A stretch of DNA of 9,913 bases, taken from the NCBI GenBank assembly GCA_900751685.1, contig CAADSR010000059.1:1-9913 (forward strand), given 5' to 3'. Within the stretch, counting starts at the first letter, position 1, and each line of letters begins with the position of its first letter. Shown here in pieces: positions 6,542 through 9,913 of the stretch. This stretch comes from Clostridia bacterium. Lineage in GTDB: Bacteria; Bacillota; Clostridia; UBA1381. Both the position numbers and the translations under genes were made by a program. Below the pieces are notes generated by a model, which was not told the DNA's origin, did not search any database, and saw only the letters and a list, made by a program, of their open reading frames with translations.

Positions 6542-7324
6542 GTGAAATACTATGTCATCGACACATTTACTGATACGCTTTTTAAAGGAAATCCGGCGGG
6601 GGTCTGCCTGCTGGACCATGAAATACCAAGCACAATGATGCAAAAGACCGCTTTTGAAAATAATCTTGCAGAAACGGCGTTTTTGCTGAAAATGGGGGAT
6701 GCCTATTCCCTGCGTTGGTTCACGCCGGAAATGGAGATCGACCTATGCGGCCACGCCACGCTGGCAACGGCTTTTGTGTTGATGAATTATGTTGACCCTA
6801 AGCTGGAAACGGTCTGTTTTGAAACCAAAAGCGGGATTTTGACTGTGACACGCAACAGCGGCATGTATACAATGGATTTTCCAAGCAGGATGCCTGTACC
6901 GGCTGCGGCCCATCCTTTGTTGGAAAAAGCGTTAGGCTGCCATGTATTGGAGACACATTTGTCAAGGGATATGGTTGTTTTGGTCGAAAATGAGGAAACA
7001 GTCGCAAACCTGGATGTGGATATCAGCTTATTGGCCCAGATCAGTAAGGATCTTTCTTTTGCCGTAACTGTGACAGCCAAAGGGAAGAGCTGCGATTTTG
7101 TATCAAGGTTTTTTGCACCCAATGCGGGTGTCAGCGAAGACCCGGTCACCGGCTCGGCGCACAGTTCCTTGATCCCATTCTGGAGCAGGCGGCTGGGCAA
7201 AACAGCCATGACAGCAAAGCAGTTATCTCCAAGAGGCGGGACTTTATTTTGTGAGGACAGGGGGGAAAGGGTAAACATCAGTGGCCAAGCCGTCTGTTAC
7301 CTGGTAGGTGACATTACTATTTGA
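6542..7324 (+). CDS. PhzF-family (phenazine biosynthesis-like) isomerase/epimerase
   Basis: A cytosolic protein of 260 residues, near the family's usual length. The GTG start has AAGGGAG at 6528-6534, 7 bases upstream. Family marks: the opening YYVIDTFTDTLFKGNPAGVC, the putative catalytic Glu44 in NNLAETAF, RWFTPEMEIDLCGHAT at 58-73, and EDPVTGSAH at 199-207 with conserved Asp200. The last two mirror each other in the two halves of the diaminopimelate-epimerase-like fold. PhzF itself isomerises a dihydro-hydroxyanthranilate in phenazine synthesis. No other phenazine gene is here, so the substrate is unknown and the true reaction may be a different proton transfer. It shares a strong promoter and attenuator with the membrane protein gene 55 bases downstream. 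Base composition is GC-richer than the orphan upstream. Confidence 0.88.
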   Translation: MKYYVIDTFTDTLFKGNPAGVCLLDHEIPSTMMQKTAFENNLAETAFLLKMGDAYSLRWFTPEMEIDLCGHATLATAFVLMNYVDPKLETVCFETKSGILTVTRNSGMYTMDFPSRMPVPAAAHPLLEKALGCHVLETHLSRDMVVLVENEETVANLDVDISLLAQISKDLSFAVTVTAKGKSCDFVSRFFAPNAGVSEDPVTGSAHSSLIPFWSRRLGKTAMTAKQLSPRGGTLFCEDRGERVNISGQAVCYLVGDITI

Positions 7325-7350
7325 TTCAAATAAGCCCTTTATGTTATAAA
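7321..7350 (+). promoter_or_regulatory. Possible weak internal promoter before the DUF3784-type gene
   Basis: TTGATT (7321-7326) and TATAAA (7345-7350) are 18 bases apart, overlapping the stop codon of the PhzF-like gene. The match is partial. It would let the small membrane protein be expressed apart from the PhzF-like gene. Confidence 0.3.
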
Positions 7351-7379
7351 ACCAAAAATCTGAGAGGGGGACAGGGTAA

Positions 7380-7682
7380 ATGGATATAGCGATAATCCTT
7401 GCGGTTTTATTTGCTGTGCTAGGTATTATCTTTCTATGTGGGAAAGGAAGCTTCTTAATTGCAGGATATAACACGGCAAGTGATGAGGAAAAAGCGAAAT
7501 ACGATGAAAAAAGACTGCATTTGTGTTTTTCAATATTCTGCTTTGCGCTTTCTATTACAATTGGTATTATGGCTTATATTGATACGGAAAGCTTTGCCCT
7601 TTCCGTAGGGATGCCAATCATCCTTGGCCTGATATTCTTGCTGGTCGTATTCACCAGCACCTATTGTAAAAAGAACGAATAA
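7380..7682 (+). CDS. Small membrane protein, DUF3784 family
   Basis: A 100-residue integral membrane protein with three predicted transmembrane segments (about 2-20, 46-66 and 72-93). Between the first two is the family's conserved cytosolic or loop motif GKGSFLIAGYNT (21-32), followed by a charged stretch, DEEKAKYDEKR. A short Cys-Lys-Lys tail ends the protein. A GAGGGGG site at 7364-7370 lies 9 bases from the ATG. The family is common in Firmicutes and its function is unknown. The gene follows the PhzF-like gene by 55 bases and shares its terminator, so the two are probably co-transcribed; whether they act together is not shown by the sequence. Confidence 0.85.
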   Translation: MDIAIILAVLFAVLGIIFLCGKGSFLIAGYNTASDEEKAKYDEKRLHLCFSIFCFALSITIGIMAYIDTESFALSVGMPIILGLIFLLVVFTSTYCKKNE

Positions 7683-7690
7683 CGAAAATT

Positions 7691-7729
7691 AAAAGTAGTC
7701 TGCCGTTTTCAAAACGGCAGACTACTTTT
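7691..7729. terminator. Bidirectional terminator with 19-bp arms
   Basis: Positions 7691-7709 are the exact reverse complement of 7711-7729, with A4 on the left and T4 on the right. It closes the PhzF-like/DUF3784 unit and, on the minus strand, also faces the end of the solenoid gene about 170 bases away. Confidence 0.88.
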
Positions 7730-7764
7730 CTATAGCAATATACCAGGCAATAGTAGAACAAGTG

Positions 7765-7831
7765 CCCGTGTTTTACAGCCCCCATAAATACTGGCTTTTT
7801 TGAGTGTAAAATGTGAAGGGATTTCCACGGG
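7765..7831. repeat. Nested inverted repeats in the convergent intergenic region
   Basis: CCCGTG (7765-7770) pairs with CACGGG (7826-7831), and the adjoining TTTTACA (7771-7777) pairs with TGTAAAA (7805-7811), leaving a 14-base bulge on one side. A short AGCC/GGCT stem before a T-run lies in the loop. It sits past the stop codons of both converging genes, so it may be 3' UTR structure. The rest of 7730-7898 shows nothing else. Confidence 0.4.
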
Positions 7832-7898
7832 TGCGTAAATTACATTAATTGCATGCAAAACAACATTTTTCAAATTACAAGCGGTAAGGCAGGTGTAT

Positions 7899-9101
7899 CT
7901 ACATAATATATTTTTCGGTAGTTACAACATTGCTGCCAACCGGTGATACAGTCTCCTTGACCGGATCTGTTGTTATCCTGCCAATATTTATTCCAATCAT
8001 TTCGACCGCTGTGACCTGCTCCTGCGAGCATACTACAGTGCCTATATTTTTCATATCAACCAAGCGGATAATGCTTTGCGGAATAACGTCACTTTCGATC
8101 GTCACAACACCGCAGTTTATTAAGCTGATTCCCTCTGCTGAAAGGCTTATGCTATCGTTGTTGAGCCTAACCACTGCCTTATTACGTAAAATCACCTCTT
8201 TTACAATATCAGCCTTTTTATATTCTGCATTGATTTTGTTAAATTCCACCGCGCTTTTTTTAGTCAGGGCCACTCTTCCAGTTATTTTTAAGGAATCAAT
8301 TTGAGAGGTTATATCGGATATATCGCCTTTCGCATCAAGGTTTCCGTAAACAAAAATTTTATTTCCGTATTTTTTTATAAGCTCACCGTCGAGTTTTGCA
8401 TTTCCGTCAACTGCTGTAAATCCACAAGGAATAACGATAAACTCTGTACTTTCCTCAAAAAGCGGCGCAACTTCTTCAATTTTTTCCTCGGGAACAAGTA
8501 GTTTTTTCGTTTTAAACTGTATATTTTTTTCTGCAAGCTGAGCGGTGTTTACCGTTTTATCAAGTAGTTTAACAGCATTGGGCACAAAATATTTCCCGTT
8601 GTTTGCTGCCCGGAGTGGAAAATATTTGTCGATAACAAAATTATTGGGCAAAAGGATGTAGCCGTCCGGATATATTGCAGTGCTGCCGTTTATAGACATG
8701 CGTGACAGGTGAGCTGACATACTGTCCGGGCACAGAACGCTGCCGTTGACTAAAATAGCTTTATAATGTTTTAAGGCCTCCTCTGCTCCCGGGTTTATCA
8801 TAAGACTGCCATTTATCATTAGGATGATATGTTCCTCCGCTGGAACAGCGCTGCCGATGCTGTAAACTCCGTTTATTGAAACAAGCGGTATATCAGAGCC
8901 ATTGTCATTGTCGACCTCAATAAATTCTTCGGCGTTACAATTTATATTCAGCTTTTCAAGGACCGCTTTGCTTTGCCCGTTTACAATCACTACTTCGGCG
9001 TTTAATATTATTTTGTCATATCCTTGATAAGCCTTTTCCTGTATTCTGCGCGTGTCGCATATTTCGCAGTATATCGTCATTGTTTTTTCTGTATCCATCA
9101 T
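7899..9101 (-). CDS. Cytosolic beta-solenoid-like (bactofilin-like) protein of unknown function
   Basis: A 400-residue protein with no signal peptide or membrane segment. Residues 31-145 show a repeat of short beta-strands ending in Asn-Gly turns, at 41-42, 77-78, 97-98, 119-120 and 138-139. This gives steps near 20 residues, as in bactofilin-type or other polymer-forming beta-solenoids. Weaker repeats (FVYGNLDA, LKITGRVAL) recur after residue 250, split by a helical, charged segment around 170-215. A CEIC pair at 12-15 could bind metal or be redox-active. Either ATG at 9101 or 9098 may be used; a run of five G lies 6 or 9 bases upstream. The gene starts 12 bases after the ECF sigma factor stop, so it is almost certainly co-transcribed. 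It holds the place of an anti-sigma factor but lacks the usual zinc anti-sigma motif. Confidence 0.75.
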   Translation of the reverse strand: MMDTEKTMTIYCEICDTRRIQEKAYQGYDKIILNAEVVIVNGQSKAVLEKLNINCNAEEFIEVDNDNGSDIPLVSINGVYSIGSAVPAEEHIILMINGSLMINPGAEEALKHYKAILVNGSVLCPDSMSAHLSRMSINGSTAIYPDGYILLPNNFVIDKYFPLRAANNGKYFVPNAVKLLDKTVNTAQLAEKNIQFKTKKLLVPEEKIEEVAPLFEESTEFIVIPCGFTAVDGNAKLDGELIKKYGNKIFVYGNLDAKGDISDITSQIDSLKITGRVALTKKSAVEFNKINAEYKKADIVKEVILRNKAVVRLNNDSISLSAEGISLINCGVVTIESDVIPQSIIRLVDMKNIGTVVCSQEQVTAVEMIGINIGRITTDPVKETVSPVGSNVVTTEKYIM

Positions 9102-9113
9102 ATTTTTCCCCCT

Positions 9114-9575
9114 TTATTTTTTTATAATATACTTTAATTTCTGTCTTGCGGAGGATAGCTTTGACCGTACCGTGCCTGGGGGCATATTAAAAATCCGGGC
9201 CAATTCCATTGAATTATATCCTTTAAAATACCGCAGGTCAAACAGCGTCCTTTCCATATCCGGAAGAGTTTTTAAAAGCTGCTTCACGTCTGATTTTTCA
9301 TATTCGTCCGTGATATCAGCTGTTTCAGGGATATCCTCTGCAACCGACTCAAAAGCGGAATGGCGGATATGGTTGAGATATATATTTTTTATCGTCCTAT
9401 AAAGCCATGCTCTTTGCTGATTATCATATAATGGCAGCAGGACTTTAGAATTTATGACTGCCCGTGAAAACCCCTCCTGCACAAAATCCTCCGCTAGCGT
9501 TTCATCACCGCACATTACAATACACCATCCCAGCAGCTCATCATACAGCTCGCTATACAGTTTTTCGATTGTCAT
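9114..9575 (-). CDS. ECF-type RNA polymerase sigma factor
   Basis: A sigma-70 family protein of 153 residues from the ATG at 9575. A longer in-frame GTG at 9605 lacks a ribosome binding site, while AAAGG lies just before 9575, though only 3 bases away. Region 2 is seen at about 6-75: AEDFVQEGF (28-36) and RAWLYRTIKNIYLNHIR, the core-binding and -10 recognition parts. A short acidic linker follows. Region 4 (about 105-150) ends in a helix-turn-helix, MELARIFNMPPGTVRSKL, for -35 recognition. There is no region 1 or 3, as expected for ECF sigma factors. It leads an operon with the beta-solenoid-like gene 12 bases downstream. ECF factors usually respond to envelope or stress signals through a partner; the signal here is unknown. 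Confidence 0.9.
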   Translation of the reverse strand: MTIEKLYSELYDELLGWCIVMCGDETLAEDFVQEGFSRAVINSKVLLPLYDNQQRAWLYRTIKNIYLNHIRHSAFESVAEDIPETADITDEYEKSDVKQLLKTLPDMERTLFDLRYFKGYNSMELARIFNMPPGTVRSKLSSARQKLKYIIKK

Positions 9576-9611
9576 ATACCTTTCACCGCCCTTTTCCGCC
9601 TTCACTAATAA

Positions 9612-9635
9612 AACACTTGAGAACGCAAAAGTGTT
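9612..9635. repeat. Inverted repeat upstream of the ECF sigma gene
   Basis: AACACTT (9612-9618) and AAGTGTT (9629-9635) form a perfect 7-bp repeat around a 10-base centre. A T-run follows on the plus strand (9640-9646), so it could be a weak plus-strand terminator. Equally, it is an operator or leader hairpin about 35 bases before the sigma start codon. No clear housekeeping promoter was found upstream, so autoregulation by the ECF factor is possible. Confidence 0.4.
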
Positions 9636-9667
9636 GAGATTTTTTTAATATTCTGTAATTTTTTAAT

Positions 9668-9913
9668 CTATATCATTATGTCTACAAAAATATTAGGGCT
9701 ATCATAAAAAAGAATGTGCCTTGTGTAAGGAGCTGGCGGTTCTCCATTTCGTTTTCGTATGGGACGCTTAAAATTGAAAAAAGTTAAGAAATTGGAAAGA
9801 GATATGAGAAACTCAATATAGGGCGGGCTGTCTACAGCCCGCCGCAGCGTGTAGACAAAACGTCTACACGCTTCAAAAGGATGGCCAAGGCCATCCTTTT
9901 GAGTTTTTTTAAA
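9668..9913 (-). other. Open frame without a start codon, running in from the right edge
   Basis: On the minus strand a frame is open for 81 codons from the window edge to a TAG at 9668-9670, with no ATG, GTG or TTG usable as a start. It contains Arg-rich and Pro-rich pieces such as KRPIRKRNGEPPAPYTR. It overlaps all three hairpins at the right edge. It may be the 3' end of a gene outside the window, but a translated intergenic repeat is more likely. I do not recognise the product. Confidence 0.3.
9822..9910 (+). terminator. Three consecutive hairpins ending in a T-tract
   Basis: Three perfect inverted repeats follow each other: 9822-9831 with 9834-9843 (10 bp), 9847-9856 with 9862-9871 (10 bp), and 9874-9886 with 9889-9901 (13 bp). 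The last is followed by AG and seven T, so it works as a plus-strand intrinsic terminator. The first two are unusual and share the bases TGTCTACA or GTCTAC. No plus-strand gene ends here, so a terminator role alone does not explain the group. Confidence 0.65.

Noticed and set aside
6421..6573. 50-codon frame (opens MKLVKNRNKPRFF) spanning the attenuator, a possible leader peptide
   Set aside because: Its ATG overlaps the -10 box, so it would lie upstream of the transcription start, and it has no ribosome binding site. It remains possible only if another promoter exists upstream.
6787..7278. 163-codon minus-strand frame inside the PhzF-like gene
   Set aside because: It is a shadow of a gene with clear family motifs on the other strand.
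9576..9605. GTG start of the ECF sigma gene (10 more residues)
   Set aside because: No ribosome binding site precedes it, and the added residues are outside the family's usual N-terminus.
9759..9821. 20-codon basic peptide frame on the plus strand (MGRLKLKKVKK)
   Set aside because: There is no ribosome binding site, it is very short, and it overlaps the candidate repeat at the right edge.

Overview
The window looks like a chromosomal segment of a Gram-positive anaerobe of the class Clostridia, probably a gut Lachnospiraceae/Oscillospiraceae-type bacterium. Evidence: purine-rich ribosome binding sites, consensus housekeeping promoters, intrinsic terminators, an SLH-anchored surface protein with a Pro/Thr linker, a GEMM-type riboswitch, and a secreted M60-like metalloprotease with a C-terminal module typical of clostridial surface enzymes. 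No rRNA, tRNA, CRISPR array or recognisable transposase was seen. Base composition is patchy: genes 4591-5490 and 6542-7324 are GC-richer, while 5491-6420 and much of 16-2028 are clearly AT-rich, which suggests a mosaic.

Left part (1-4590): a secreted multidomain M60-like/enhancin-type metalloprotease (16-2028, +) converges on an S-layer-homology surface protein (2238-4046, -), with terminator hairpins between them. The SLH gene has a long leader: a near-consensus promoter (4390-4418), a c-di-GMP-I riboswitch (4300-4376), an intrinsic terminator (4262-4301), then three more hairpins before the start codon. Expression of this adhesin-like protein is therefore probably set by cyclic di-GMP. A divergent perfect-consensus promoter (4520-4548) drives an HSL-type alpha/beta hydrolase (4591-5490, +), which most likely starts at a TTG codon.

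Middle part (5491-7730): an AT-rich stretch with one orphan gene of unknown function (5650-6225, +). A strong promoter and an attenuator-like leader (6395-6509) follow, ahead of a PhzF-family isomerase-like gene (6542-7324, +) and a small DUF3784-type membrane protein (7380-7682, +). A near-perfect 19-bp inverted repeat closes this unit.

Right part (7731-9913): an ECF sigma factor (9114-9575, -) sits 12 bases upstream of a cytosolic beta-solenoid-like protein of unknown function (7899-9101, -). The pair occupies the usual sigma/anti-sigma arrangement, but the partner is not a recognisable anti-sigma factor. The right edge holds three back-to-back near-perfect hairpins overlapping an open frame without a start codon. 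This is best read as a dispersed intergenic repeat, or possibly the 3' end of a gene lying outside the window.

The most interesting signals are the layered riboswitch leader of the SLH protein, the ECF-solenoid pair, the attenuator before the PhzF-like gene, and the hairpin cluster at the right edge. All calls are from reading the sequence; no database search was possible.
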